A stretch of 64,000 bases of DNA, taken from the NCBI GenBank assembly GCA_002707145.1, contig PAMD01000017.1, positions 25,439 to 89,438 on the forward strand, given 5' to 3'. Source of the DNA: Flavobacteriales bacterium (GTDB lineage Bacteria > Bacteroidota > Bacteroidia > Flavobacteriales > UBA7430). The notes beneath the pieces are model-generated. The model worked only from the letters and a program-made list of their open reading frames with translations. It had not been told where the DNA came from and ran no database searches. Positions within the stretch are counted from its first letter, which is position 1. Each line of letters opens with the position of its first letter. The translations under genes and the position numbers were made by a program. This document shows positions 19,095-28,345 of the stretch, one piece after another.

Positions 19095-20228
19095 TTAGTC
19101 TACATAGAGTGTATCAATTACTAACAAATCTTCATCATTAGTTTGTGCTCTAAAATAAGCAAAATTCAAATGTTTAGTAATTTCGTTAAATGCAATTTCA
19201 TCATTACTAAGATTATTCAATCTAATATTATCAATAAACACATTTGAACGTGATGAAAATATACCTACATACTCTTGTCCATCTGAATTTAAAATATTTG
19301 TGTACTCAGGGCGATCGACTACAATCGAATTAGAATTTTCATTCAAATTGATATATGTTGATAAATCATTTCCCGCTGCAATGAGAGAGAAATCTAAACA
19401 TGAATGTGTAATGGCAAAACCAGAGGGTCCAGAAGTCCCTTGAACTCCTTGAACTTGTCTGTACACATTGGGATTATCATCAATAGTTGAAGATAAAAAA
19501 GTAAGAAATTGTAAAGCATCAATGTTAACACTCATATTTTCTCCACCTGACATAGATGAAGACATTCGGTATGGAAATGACCAATTTAAGGATTTATAAG
19601 AAACATCAGATAAATCAGCTATTTGCTGTTCAGCATAATAAAATCTAACATTTAATTCGTACAATTTTGCTCCTTCAATACTAACCCATTCTGCTTTGGA
19701 AATGTAACCATCGGGAACCATATTAACAGGAGTAAATCCGTTGGGAGAAGACATTGATAGAGGTTTAAGTAAATCTATAGGAATAGGATTTGAAGCAATC
19801 ACCTCCTCAGAATCTTTACTATAAACTTCAACAGTATAGTGTCTTAAGTGATTTAATACTTGGTCTGTTTGATATATAATTTGTGAAGGAGAACTAAAGA
19901 GACCATAAGGCTTTATAATATCGTCAACAACTTCCATCTCTAAAGTTTTTATCGGAGTAAATTGATTTCCAGCAAGCTGAGATTCAATCAATCTTAATCC
20001 AACATGATCAGGATTATAATATAAAGAATCAAATTGTTGAGCCATAGAAATAACGTCACCTTGTCCAAGAAATACTTTATTCAATTTAACATAATTTATA
20101 GAATCTTCAACATTTAAAATACCATACACAACAGGAACATCTTTCCAATCAGCAGTAATATTTAATTCATTATCACACGATGTAAATAGCGCAAGTGCGC
20201 AAAAGATTTTAAGTGTTTTTCTAATCAT
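19095..20228 (-). CDS. Exported lipoprotein of unknown function (DUF4249-like)
   Basis: About 377 residues from the ATG at 20226-20228. MIRKTLKIFCALALFTSCDN is a lipoprotein signal with lipobox FTSC (Cys18). The mature start, ELNITADWKDVPVVYGIL, and the beta-rich body recall Bacteroidota lipoproteins of the DUF4249 type, a weak resemblance from memory. A longer in-frame start at 20273 is rejected: it would place residues before the signal peptide and would overlap the divergent gene's promoter. A TACCTTTG -7 element ends 4 bases before this ATG, so the mRNA should be nearly leaderless. It is divergent from the lectin-like gene. Confidence 0.65.
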   Translation of the reverse strand: MIRKTLKIFCALALFTSCDNELNITADWKDVPVVYGILNVEDSINYVKLNKVFLGQGDVISMAQQFDSLYYNPDHVGLRLIESQLAGNQFTPIKTLEMEVVDDIIKPYGLFSSPSQIIYQTDQVLNHLRHYTVEVYSKDSEEVIASNPIPIDLLKPLSMSSPNGFTPVNMVPDGYISKAEWVSIEGAKLYELNVRFYYAEQQIADLSDVSYKSLNWSFPYRMSSSMSGGENMSVNIDALQFLTFLSSTIDDNPNVYRQVQGVQGTSGPSGFAITHSCLDFSLIAAGNDLSTYINLNENSNSIVVDRPEYTNILNSDGQEYVGIFSSRSNVFIDNIRLNNLSNDEIAFNEITKHLNFAYFRAQTNDEDLLVIDTLYVD

Positions 20229-20232
20229 TAAA

Positions 20233-20240
20233 CAAAGGTA
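20233..20240 (-). promoter_or_regulatory. -7 element of the lipoprotein gene (near-leaderless)
   Basis: On the minus strand this reads TACCTTTG, matching TAnnTTTG, and it ends 4 bases before the ATG at 20228. Together with the element at 20252-20259 it makes a compact divergent promoter pair within about 50 bases. Confidence 0.5.
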
Positions 20241-20251
20241 TAATATTTTAT

Positions 20252-20259
20252 TACTTTTG
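20252..20259 (+). promoter_or_regulatory. -7 element of the lectin-like gene / panB operon
   Basis: TACTTTTG on the plus strand matches TAnnTTTG and ends 20 bases before the ATG at 20280. It is followed by the palindrome GAGTGAAATTCACTC (20261-20275), which overlaps the expected transcription start and could be an operator. Confidence 0.5.
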
Positions 20260-20279
20260 TGAGTGAAATTCACTCAACT

Positions 20280-21470
20280 ATGAAACAAATATTGTGCCTG
20301 ATTTTATGCTTTTTAATACTTGAACCTGAAGGGATTTGTCAACAAACTGTTGACAACAAACTTAATCAATTACTTTTTGAAGAAACTTTTGGTGAATTAA
20401 ACCAACTTTGGCCCGTAATAACTAATAATGACAACTTTTTTGTTTTTGACGATGGAGAATATTTCATGAATCGAACAAAAAAAGAAAGTCCTTATGCTAT
20501 CATATCAAATTGGGAAAATAATTTAAGTAGTTTTCGTATTCGTAGTTCATTAATGCTGGGTCCAGTTGAAAACAATAACCAAAGTATAGGATTAATTTGT
20601 CGGGCTAGCAAGGACGGGAAATCAGCAATCATATTTGAAATAAATAAATTTCATAAATTTAGAATTAGACAATTAGTAGAGGGTCGATATCAAATTGTAA
20701 CCAGAGAAGGAAAAAACGGATGGATTAAAAATAATATCATCAAAGGAATTAATGAGTACAATGATATTGAACTCAGAACAAATGGGATTGATCACGACAT
20801 TTATATAAATAATCAGCTACTATTTAGTTTCAGAATGGAAGAAACTATAAAAGGTGGTTTTGGTTTTTTTATTGGTCCTGAAACCAAAGGGCGTGTTGAC
20901 TTTTTTAATGTCTATGCAGATGAACTTTATAGAGATGCATCAAAAGTTTACCTTAGCAATAAACAAATAAAAAATCTAATTAAAGAAAATGATTATTTAA
21001 AAATAGAATTAGAACAATCTTTAGATGCCCGAGCTATTGAACTTCAAAATGCTCTTCGAATTCTTGAAAAACAACTAACTTCTCTGGATTTAATAAATAA
21101 ACAATTAGATAAAGAGAATTCTCAATATGCAATAATTAAGTCAGCTATTGACACAACCCAGACCGACTTACTTCTTCACTTAAGCCACAAAGTCATAAAT
21201 AGTACTTTAGATAATAGACAATTAAAAATATTAAATAGCATGTTGATCGATTCTCTTGCCAATGCAAAAATTAATTTTGAGAATTTAGAAATAGATCTAT
21301 TTCAAAAAGTTATCGATAAAAGATTAGAGGAGCAACATTTTATTGACTCCATTCTATTTAAATTTTGTAAAATTGATACTATTAATACCACCGTTGATTC
21401 ACTTTTATCGGATTCGATTCAATTTATTGATTCAATAAGCAATAAAATCCCTAAAATTAAAGTTGAATAA
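20280..21470 (+). CDS. Secreted protein: lectin/laminin-G-like domain plus coiled coil
   Basis: 396 residues from ATG 20280. The signal peptide is [20 protein letters not shown]. Residues about 30-215 look like a concanavalin-type jelly roll of the DUF1080/LamG kind: LLFEETFG, then strands around [17 protein letters not shown] and [25 protein letters not shown]. The rest (about 230-396) is a charged, heptad-like region that should form coiled coil. No catalytic motif was recognised. The frame can be extended 7 codons upstream, but the signal peptide fixes the start at 20280. Its stop is one base before the panB ATG, so it leads that operon. Function unknown; perhaps carbohydrate or envelope binding. 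Confidence 0.65.
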   Translation: MKQILCLILCFLILEPEGICQQTVDNKLNQLLFEETFGELNQLWPVITNNDNFFVFDDGEYFMNRTKKESPYAIISNWENNLSSFRIRSSLMLGPVENNNQSIGLICRASKDGKSAIIFEINKFHKFRIRQLVEGRYQIVTREGKNGWIKNNIIKGINEYNDIELRTNGIDHDIYINNQLLFSFRMEETIKGGFGFFIGPETKGRVDFFNVYADELYRDASKVYLSNKQIKNLIKENDYLKIELEQSLDARAIELQNALRILEKQLTSLDLINKQLDKENSQYAIIKSAIDTTQTDLLLHLSHKVINSTLDNRQLKILNSMLIDSLANAKINFENLEIDLFQKVIDKRLEEQHFIDSILFKFCKIDTINTTVDSLLSDSIQFIDSISNKIPKIKVE

Positions 21471-21471
21471 T

Positions 21472-22290
21472 ATGTCGATTCAAAATAAAGATTTTAAAAA
21501 AATTACAACTAATGTACTTCAAGAAATGAAGCGCAATGGGGAAAAGATTTCTATGCTAACAGCTTATGATTTTACTATGGCTAAAATGGTAGATTCTGCT
21601 GGAATAGATATTATATTAGTTGGCGATTCTGCTTCCAATGTTATGGCAGGCCATGAGACTACCCTCCCAATTACCTTAGACCAAATGATTTATCATGCTT
21701 CCTCTGTTGTTCGAGCGGTAGATCGAGCTTTGGTTGTTGTAGACCTTCCATTTGGAACCTATCAAGGGAATTCAATTGAAGCCTTAAATTCTGCTATTAA
21801 AGTAATGAAAGAGTCCGGAGGACATTCAGTAAAGCTCGAAGGTGGGAGTGAAATCATAGAGTCTGTAGAACGAATTCTCACCGCTGGAATACCAGTGATG
21901 GGTCATTTAGGACTTACACCTCAGTCTATTTATAAATTTGGAACATATTCTGTCAGAGCAAAGGAGGATCAAGAAGCTCAAAAACTTATGTCAGACGCCA
22001 AACTTCTTGAAAAAACAGGTTGTTTTGCTATAGTACTAGAAAAAGTTCCTGCAGAGTTAGCTAAAAAAGTGAGCGATTCTATACATATTCCTGTCATTGG
22101 AATTGGTGCAGGAGGAAATGTAGATGGCCAAGTATTAGTGACTCATGACTTACTTGGAATGACTCACGAATTTAGTCCACGATTTTTAAGAAGATATCTT
22201 TCATTATTTGATGAAATAACTGGAGCTATTAAGTCTTATGTAAATGATGTAAAAAAGAAAGATTTCCCGAACAAAAATGAACAATATTAA
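21472..22290 (+). CDS. panB: 3-methyl-2-oxobutanoate hydroxymethyltransferase
   Basis: 272 residues from ATG 21472 (a TTG three codons earlier overlaps the previous stop and is unlikely). The ketopantoate hydroxymethyltransferase core is clear: [38 protein letters not shown] (metal and substrate binding), [16 protein letters not shown] and the late [10 protein letters not shown]. It transfers a one-carbon unit from 5,10-methylene-THF to 2-oxoisovalerate, the first committed step to pantothenate and CoA. It sits between the lectin-like gene (1-base gap) and a pseudouridine synthase (1-base overlap, TAATG). The panB/RluA-type pairing recurs in Bacteroidota. Confidence 0.96.
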   Translation: MSIQNKDFKKITTNVLQEMKRNGEKISMLTAYDFTMAKMVDSAGIDIILVGDSASNVMAGHETTLPITLDQMIYHASSVVRAVDRALVVVDLPFGTYQGNSIEALNSAIKVMKESGGHSVKLEGGSEIIESVERILTAGIPVMGHLGLTPQSIYKFGTYSVRAKEDQEAQKLMSDAKLLEKTGCFAIVLEKVPAELAKKVSDSIHIPVIGIGAGGNVDGQVLVTHDLLGMTHEFSPRFLRRYLSLFDEITGAIKSYVNDVKKKDFPNKNEQY

Positions 22291-22958
22291 TGATTGAAGT
22301 TCTTTACGAAGACAATCACATTATTGCGGTGAACAAAAAGTCGGGAGATCTTGTTCAAGGAGACAAAACAGGCGATACTGCACTACCTGAAAAGATCAAA
22401 GATTATTTACGAAAAAAATACAACAAGCCAGGAAATATATTTTGTGGAGTGATACATAGGTTAGATCGACCAGTAAGTGGTCTGGTACTGTTTGCTAAGA
22501 CTAGCAAAGCTCTTAGTCGAATGAACGAACTTTTTAGAAATAAGACAATTCAAAAAACCTATTGGGCAATTGTTGAAAATCCGCCCCAAAATAAAAGTGG
22601 AAAACTAGAGCATTACCTTATTAAAAGTGTTAAAACAAACAAATCTCAGGCTTTTATTAAACCCTATGAGCGTGCATTATTCTCTGTTTTACATTATAAA
22701 ACCTTAAAAAAATTAAATAGATATACCTTACTTGAAGTAAATCCCATAACAGGAAGGCATCACCAAATTAGAGTACAATTATCTCGTTCAAATTCAATAA
22801 TTAAAGGTGATTTAAAATACGGAGCAAAGCGATCCAACAAAGATAGTTCCATATGCCTTCATGCTAGAGAAATAAACTTCATACATCCTGTTAGTAAAGA
22901 TCCAATTAAAATAATTGCCCCAGTACCAAAAAATAACATTTGGGAGGCATGTAATTGA
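22290..22958 (+). CDS. RNA pseudouridine synthase, RluA family
   Basis: 222 residues, the short form with no S4 RNA-binding domain. The catalytic motif is GVIHRLDRPVSGLVLFAKT, with the Asp of HRLDRP as the nucleophile that isomerises uridine in RNA. The C-terminal substrate block is NPITGRHHQIRVQLS. The start codon overlaps the panB stop (TAATG). The rRNA or tRNA target cannot be assigned from sequence alone. It converges on the epimerase gene with only 3 bases between the stops. Confidence 0.88.
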   Translation: MIEVLYEDNHIIAVNKKSGDLVQGDKTGDTALPEKIKDYLRKKYNKPGNIFCGVIHRLDRPVSGLVLFAKTSKALSRMNELFRNKTIQKTYWAIVENPPQNKSGKLEHYLIKSVKTNKSQAFIKPYERALFSVLHYKTLKKLNRYTLLEVNPITGRHHQIRVQLSRSNSIIKGDLKYGAKRSNKDSSICLHAREINFIHPVSKDPIKIIAPVPKNNIWEACN

Positions 22959-22961
22959 TAC

Positions 22962-23945
22962 TTAATCGTTGATGTTCTTATACCATCCAAGAAAGTCAGA
23001 CACTGTCTCAATAGAACTTTCAACAGGGATATATCCTAAATGTTCTGTTATTTTATCAATATTTAATGTAACGGAATATTTTAATACGGCTAATCCATAA
23101 ACTGTTAAACTAGGTTCTGGATCCCGATAACTAGTTTTTATTTCATTAAACCGAGCCGCAGCATAGGCTAAGAAATAAGGCACCGATTTTAGATCAGATT
23201 CTCGACCCAATTTAGATAAAATAAGTTTGATCTGATCCCAAAGTTTAATAGTGTCTCCATTCGTAACATTAAACATTTCTGAATGAGCTTTTTCTTTGTT
23301 TTCTATACACAAATTTACGGCATGGCATAAATTATTTATAGAAGTAAAATCAATGACATTATCTCCCTTACCAATAATTCGTAACTTTCCATTATTGTAG
23401 GCTTTTAAAACTCTTGGAAAGACAACAGTATCTCCAACTCCGATAATAGCTCTTGGGCGAAGTGCAACGGTAAAGATATTAGAGCTCTCAAGAACGATTC
23501 GCTCAGACTCGTATTTAGTAGTCGCATAATAGTTACTATATGCATTCGGATGATGATCTTTCTCATCTATGTTAAAACGATCTGAATAATTAAAATAAAT
23601 ATTAGCAGTAGATATATATATAATTTGCTTTCCTGGTGCTAAAACTTCTAGGAGATTATTCGTCGCTAACACGTTTGCTTTATAAAAAGAATCATATGTC
23701 CCCCAAATTGAAGACTTAGCCGCACAATGTACTATAACGTCAAATCCTGAAAGCTTGACTCTGACAAAATTAGAATCGTTCAGATCTCCCACGAAAATTG
23801 AGTATCCATTAGCAATTAATTCTTTAGCTTTTAATTTATTACGTCCAGTTCCAAAAACAACGGAAGTACCAAATTTATTAGCTAAATATCGAAGTATATG
23901 ACCACCTGCAAAACCAGTAGCTCCTGTAACAAGTATTTTATTCAT
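22962..23945 (-). CDS. NAD(P)-dependent epimerase / 3-beta-HSD-like short-chain dehydrogenase
   Basis: About 327 residues from the ATG at 23943-23945. The Rossmann motif is TGATGFAGGHI at the N-terminus, followed by VHCAAKSS, and the catalytic Tyr and Lys are in YSNYYATTKYE. Family members act on nucleotide sugars, sterol-like or flavonoid-like substrates. This subgroup, with FTSINNLCHAV, resembles 3-beta-hydroxysteroid dehydrogenase/isomerase-type proteins. A start 13 codons upstream would overlap the nitroreductase gene and is not preferred. It is probably cotranscribed with the nitroreductase (10-base gap). Confidence 0.8.
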   Translation of the reverse strand: MNKILVTGATGFAGGHILRYLANKFGTSVVFGTGRNKLKAKELIANGYSIFVGDLNDSNFVRVKLSGFDVIVHCAAKSSIWGTYDSFYKANVLATNNLLEVLAPGKQIIYISTANIYFNYSDRFNIDEKDHHPNAYSNYYATTKYESERIVLESSNIFTVALRPRAIIGVGDTVVFPRVLKAYNNGKLRIIGKGDNVIDFTSINNLCHAVNLCIENKEKAHSEMFNVTNGDTIKLWDQIKLILSKLGRESDLKSVPYFLAYAAARFNEIKTSYRDPEPSLTVYGLAVLKYSVTLNIDKITEHLGYIPVESSIETVSDFLGWYKNIND

Positions 23946-23955
23946 TTTTAAAAAA

Positions 23956-24522
23956 TTATTTCCATTGAGTTTTACTCTCAGCACTTGAAAGTCGAACCCC
24001 TTTGCGAATAGATAGATCAGATTTACCTAGATAAAGAAATCCCAATACTTGGTCATTAGAATCAAATCCTAAAAAGGTTTTCATTTTGTCTTCGTAGGTA
24101 ACCCCACCGGTACTCCAGTGAACAGAAACATTATATTCATATGCACTGAGAAGCATGTTTTGAACAGCACATGAACTTGCAACAATTTCTTCTAATAATG
24201 AAATTCGAGTATTAATACTTTTGGCAACAATAATAGCAATAATATGGGATGCTAATTGAGGAGACTTTAATAGTTTCTCGTACTTTTTAAGTTTGAAATC
24301 CTCTGCAGATATTGACTTGTAAAGTTCTGATTGAAAAAATGCAAAATCTTGTTTAGAACTTCCTGAAAAAACAACAAAACGCCAAGGTTCTGTAGAACCA
24401 TGAGTAGGAGCCCAATTAGCAGATCGAATAATCTTTTTCACTATATCGTCTGCAACAGGCTCTCCCGAGAAGAATTTTGGCTTAATATTCCTTCGGTTTT
24501 GAATAATATGATCTAAGTTCAT
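23956..24522 (-). CDS. Nitroreductase-family flavoprotein
   Basis: 188 residues from the ATG at 24520-24522 (MNLDHIIQNRRNIKPKFF). NRRNIKPK near the N-terminus is the FMN phosphate-binding region, and SANWAPTHGSTEPWRFVVF and the C-terminal GFLYLGKSD complete the fold. FMN-dependent enzymes of this family reduce nitro compounds, quinones or flavins with NAD(P)H. The physiological substrate is unknown. The predicted longer start (MFYLNPK) is less family-like. Confidence 0.85.
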   Translation of the reverse strand: MNLDHIIQNRRNIKPKFFSGEPVADDIVKKIIRSANWAPTHGSTEPWRFVVFSGSSKQDFAFFQSELYKSISAEDFKLKKYEKLLKSPQLASHIIAIIVAKSINTRISLLEEIVASSCAVQNMLLSAYEYNVSVHWSTGGVTYEDKMKTFLGFDSNDQVLGFLYLGKSDLSIRKGVRLSSAESKTQWK

Positions 24523-24640
24523 TTTTGGATTTAAATAAAACAAATTTTAATTATGCAAATTAATAAATATTCAAAAAGTCTACGATATATATTCAGACTA
24601 AAAATAAATGAAAATGAATTTTAAATTGTAAAGTAAATAA

Positions 24641-27082
24641 TTAATAGGGATCTACATCTAATCGAATATGAACACCTTTAAATAATGTATTAGATTTAAA
24701 ATTATTTACAAATATACTTAACCTGTTCTTTGCCACTGAATACGAAAGCTCCCGTTCTAATTTAATCAAAATTTGCTTTTGATAAAATCCTTTAAGCCGC
24801 TCTAAAGAAGGATATTCAGGACCCAAAATACGATGTTCAAAAACAGATCTTAGAGAAGACGCTAAAAATTGAGAAGCTTCATCAGTGGTGTAGCGATTTC
24901 GATGACGAACAGTGACATGAATCAACCTAAAATAAGGTGGATATCTAAAAGATTGACGCTCATTAAGTTGAGATGCAAGTAACTCCTTATAATTATGATT
25001 ATTTATCCAATTTAACACATTATGGTCTGCTTGAAAAGTTTGAATAAGTACTTTGCTTCCAGATTTTTTTCTGCCGGCTCGACCAGAAACTTGACAAAGC
25101 ATCTGAAATGCTCTTTCAAAGGCTCTGAAATTTGGAAAATTTAACATCTGATCTGCATTCAACACTCCCACCAAGCCTACATGAGAGAAATCAAGACCCT
25201 TTGAAATCATTTGAGTACCTACTAGTACATCTATCTCTTGGTCTTCAAATCTATTCAATAATTCCTCATAAGCTCCTTTCTTTCTCGTAGTATCTAAATC
25301 CATTCGCTGAATCTGTCGATCCGGAAATATCTGATGGAGTTCATCTTCAATTTTTTCTGTCCCAAAACCTTTCATTAAGAGGTCTTGTTTTTTACAAGAA
25401 CAACAGGTGGAAGAGCAAGGTGTAGCGAATCCGCAATAATGGCAGCGAAGGCGATTGCTTTTTTTATGATAAGTCAAGCTCACATCGCAATGTTTACAAT
25501 GAGAAACGTGTCCACAGGATTGACATTCTTGTTGGGGAGCATAACCTCTTCGATTTTGAAATAAAAGAACTTGTTCACCTCGATCAAAAGTATCTTGAAT
25601 AGAATTAAGAAGCTGCTCAGAAAAATGACCATTCATCCGTTTTCTCTTGTGCTCATAAGAAATATCTACTAATGACATTTCAGGGAAACTAAATCCACCA
25701 AATCTAGTATTCAATGAATGAATTCCAAATTTTTTTTTAAGAACATTATAGGAAGTTTCTAAAGAAGGTGTTGCAGAACCTAATAATACTTTAGCCTTAT
25801 AATAATTACCCATAACGACAGCAAGATCTCTAGCATTATATCTAGGGGCAGGATCCTGTTGTTTAAATGAACTTTCGTGTTCTTCATCTACAATAATTAG
25901 CCCTAAATTATCAAAAGGTAAAAAAACAGAAGATCGGGCACCAACAATAATTGGAAATCGAAGATTACTTTTCACATCTCTCCAAAGTTCAGCCCTCTCA
26001 TTAGTTCCAAATCGGGAATGATATACCCCTACTTGTTCTCCAAAAAAGAGTTTTAATCTATTTACAAGCTGAATAGTCAGAGCTATCTCCGGAACTAAAA
26101 GAAGAACTTGCTTACCCAAATCCAAATAGTCTTTCATTAAATGAACATAGACTTCTGTTTTCCCACTGGAAGTAACTCCATGGAGAAGATTAACCCCTTT
26201 TTTTGATGCTCGAAGGTTTTTCAAAACCTTAGATTGTTCAGGATTTAAATTAACCAAAGGACGGGTCATTGCTTCCTCATTTTTTAATCGATGAACTTCC
26301 TCATACTCAACTTGAATTATTCTCTTTTCGACCAAGCCTTTTGCATAAGAGGTCTTTAACCCATTATCCTTACAAAATTTATGAATGGGCACTACTGAAG
26401 AAGTTTCATTCAAAAAAAAATCTAAAAAAGATGCTTGCATAGGTGAATGTTTATATGAGCTCAATAAACTTCTAGCTGATTGTGCAGTCAGCTCAGAGGA
26501 AAGTCGAATCATCTTTGTCATTTTTGGTTTAAATCGTTCAAAAACTTCAGACTCAATTTCAATAATCTTACGGTCCTGCATCATTTTTATAAGTGGCAAG
26601 ACAGATTTCCTCTCTAAAATTTGTGCAATTTCTTGAATTTTAAGACGCTTTTGCAGTTCTATAGCTTCAACTATTAAATATTCAATGTCGTTGAGGGATG
26701 AAGTATTTTGATTCCATTCGGGATGAATAACCACAAAAGTTTCATTAGCGAGCTTAAAAGATGAAGGCAAAGCTGCATTAAAAACTTCTCCAAGAGAACA
26801 CATGTAATAATCAGCAATCCAGTGCCAAAAAGTGATATGCATAAGAGAAACGATAGGGGTCTCATCTAAAACTTCAAGGATATACTTGACCTCATATTCT
26901 GGCTCAATAAAATGAAAATTGGAAACGATTCCTGCATAAACTTTTGTGCGCCCAAAGGGAACGGCAACCCTACAACCAACTTGAATTATAGAAAAGTGTG
27001 CACTCGTTATCTGGTAGGTAAACTTTTGATTTATCGGTAAAGGAAGAATAACGTCAATATAGCAGGGCTCTTGGAAAATCAA
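24641..27082 (-). CDS. priA: Primosomal protein N' (replication restart helicase)
   Basis: 813 residues. N-terminal 3'-DNA-binding domain (FIDVILPLP-type start, here YIDVILPLP), then a superfamily 2 helicase with Walker A GVTSSGKTEVY, box II DEEHESSFKQQ and motif III GSATPS. Eight or more Cys bind two zinc ions in the CQSCGHVSHCKHCDVSLTYH and RCHYCG region, and the late motif is GTQMISKGLDF. PriA reloads the replisome at stalled forks. The start appears to be TTG (27080-27082) overlapping the previous stop as TTGA, because no ATG lies before the conserved N-terminus. Length matches the family. Confidence 0.95.
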   Translation of the reverse strand: MIFQEPCYIDVILPLPINQKFTYQITSAHFSIIQVGCRVAVPFGRTKVYAGIVSNFHFIEPEYEVKYILEVLDETPIVSLMHITFWHWIADYYMCSLGEVFNAALPSSFKLANETFVVIHPEWNQNTSSLNDIEYLIVEAIELQKRLKIQEIAQILERKSVLPLIKMMQDRKIIEIESEVFERFKPKMTKMIRLSSELTAQSARSLLSSYKHSPMQASFLDFFLNETSSVVPIHKFCKDNGLKTSYAKGLVEKRIIQVEYEEVHRLKNEEAMTRPLVNLNPEQSKVLKNLRASKKGVNLLHGVTSSGKTEVYVHLMKDYLDLGKQVLLLVPEIALTIQLVNRLKLFFGEQVGVYHSRFGTNERAELWRDVKSNLRFPIIVGARSSVFLPFDNLGLIIVDEEHESSFKQQDPAPRYNARDLAVVMGNYYKAKVLLGSATPSLETSYNVLKKKFGIHSLNTRFGGFSFPEMSLVDISYEHKRKRMNGHFSEQLLNSIQDTFDRGEQVLLFQNRRGYAPQQECQSCGHVSHCKHCDVSLTYHKKSNRLRCHYCGFATPCSSTCCSCKKQDLLMKGFGTEKIEDELHQIFPDRQIQRMDLDTTRKKGAYEELLNRFEDQEIDVLVGTQMISKGLDFSHVGLVGVLNADQMLNFPNFRAFERAFQMLCQVSGRAGRKKSGSKVLIQTFQADHNVLNWINNHNYKELLASQLNERQSFRYPPYFRLIHVTVRHRNRYTTDEASQFLASSLRSVFEHRILGPEYPSLERLKGFYQKQILIKLERELSYSVAKNRLSIFVNNFKSNTLFKGVHIRLDVDPY

Positions 27083-28257
27083 AGGTCTTGATTTTTTAGT
27101 TTCTTAGAGCCTTTATACATTTCATACTTAACAAACTTACATTCTAACTTTGCTTGAAAAATTTCAATCTTTCTGGAAGCTCTAAGACCAACATGTTTTA
27201 AACCTTCTAGATGTGAGCTTAAAAACCAAGCTTCAGCCCCAGAATAATTTTTCTTTAAAGTACTACCAATTGATTCATACATTTGAGGTATATCTCCCTG
27301 AAGTCTTACCCCATAAGGTGGATTAAATACTAAATGAGTAGGTCCCTCAGGCTTGTATGTATCAAAAAAATTGGCACAAGAAATATCGATATACTCCTCC
27401 AATCCTGCATTTACAATATTCTTCTTAGCAGATTCAACAGTGTGCGGATCTATATCGTAGCCAATAATTTTACCAAAACAATACGTTGCTCGTTTCAGTT
27501 GACTTTCTCTAATCAATGTCCACAATTCATCATCGTAGTCTGGCCAATCCTGGAAAGCAAAATCTGCTCGATTGATATTTGCAGGAATATTTGAGGAAAT
27601 CATGGCTGCCTCAATTAAAAAAGTACCAGAGCCACACATTCCATCAATAAAAATTGATTTTTTGTCCCAACCACTAAGTAGAATGAGTCCCGCAGCGAGA
27701 GCCTCAGATATAGGAGCTTCATTAGTTTCTATACGATAGCCCCTCTTATGTAGCGATTTGCCTGAGCTGTCTAAAGATACGGTACATGTTTCCTTATTTA
27801 TATGAATGTTAATTCTCAGATTGGGATGATCAAGATCGACATCAGGACGCATGCCACACTTATCTCTAAACTGATCTACAACTGCATCTTTAGTTTTCAA
27901 TGCAACATATAAAGAATGATTAAAATGAGGAGAATTAACAAAGGAATCAACAGCAAACTTATCATCAATTGTCATATATTGCTCCCAATTAATATTGCGA
28001 AGTTCTTTATAAAGTTCTTCGTCATTTCTGACAACAAAAGTCTTGATAGGTTTGATGATTCGCACAGCTGTTCGAAGAGATAAATTGGCTTTGTACATGA
28101 AACCTAAATCTCCTTTAAATTTCACTGCTCGTCGGAGTGTTTGAATATTTTTAGCTCCTAATTGAAGAAGCTCATTAGCAAGAATATCTTCCAGACCATG
28201 ATAAGTCTTAGCGATCATTTCAAAATTATAACTCTGTTCTTTTTTAATCTTTGGCAT
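27079..28257 (-). CDS. THUMP-domain RNA methyltransferase (RlmL-type, 23S rRNA guanine-N2)
   Basis: About 392 residues from the ATG at 28255-28257. A THUMP RNA-binding domain is at about 50-160. The Rossmann methyltransferase follows with FIDGMCGSGTFLIEAAM (SAM motif I), IIGYDIDPHTVESAKKN and the catalytic LVFNPPYG. It resembles the N-terminal half of E. coli RlmL, which makes m2G2445 in 23S rRNA. A possible TTG start at 28284 is rejected because those bases lie inside the perfect -7 element TATATTTG (28289-28282). priA overlaps its end by 4 bases. The exact rRNA position modified is inference. Confidence 0.87.
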   Translation of the reverse strand: MPKIKKEQSYNFEMIAKTYHGLEDILANELLQLGAKNIQTLRRAVKFKGDLGFMYKANLSLRTAVRIIKPIKTFVVRNDEELYKELRNINWEQYMTIDDKFAVDSFVNSPHFNHSLYVALKTKDAVVDQFRDKCGMRPDVDLDHPNLRINIHINKETCTVSLDSSGKSLHKRGYRIETNEAPISEALAAGLILLSGWDKKSIFIDGMCGSGTFLIEAAMISSNIPANINRADFAFQDWPDYDDELWTLIRESQLKRATYCFGKIIGYDIDPHTVESAKKNIVNAGLEEYIDISCANFFDTYKPEGPTHLVFNPPYGVRLQGDIPQMYESIGSTLKKNYSGAEAWFLSSHLEGLKHVGLRASRKIEIFQAKLECKFVKYEMYKGSKKLKNQDL

Positions 28258-28281
28258 GCCCTTTAACCATTTAAATAAATT

Positions 28282-28289
28282 CAAATATA
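28282..28289 (-). promoter_or_regulatory. -7 element for the RlmL-type gene and priA
   Basis: On the minus strand this reads TATATTTG, a perfect TAnnTTTG match, ending 24 bases before the ATG at 28257. It rules out the upstream TTG start of the methyltransferase. Confidence 0.55.
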
Positions 28290-28345
28290 CCTATTTCAAT
28301 TAGGTAATAAAAAAGTAGATTATATAACTTTATCACCCACATTAT

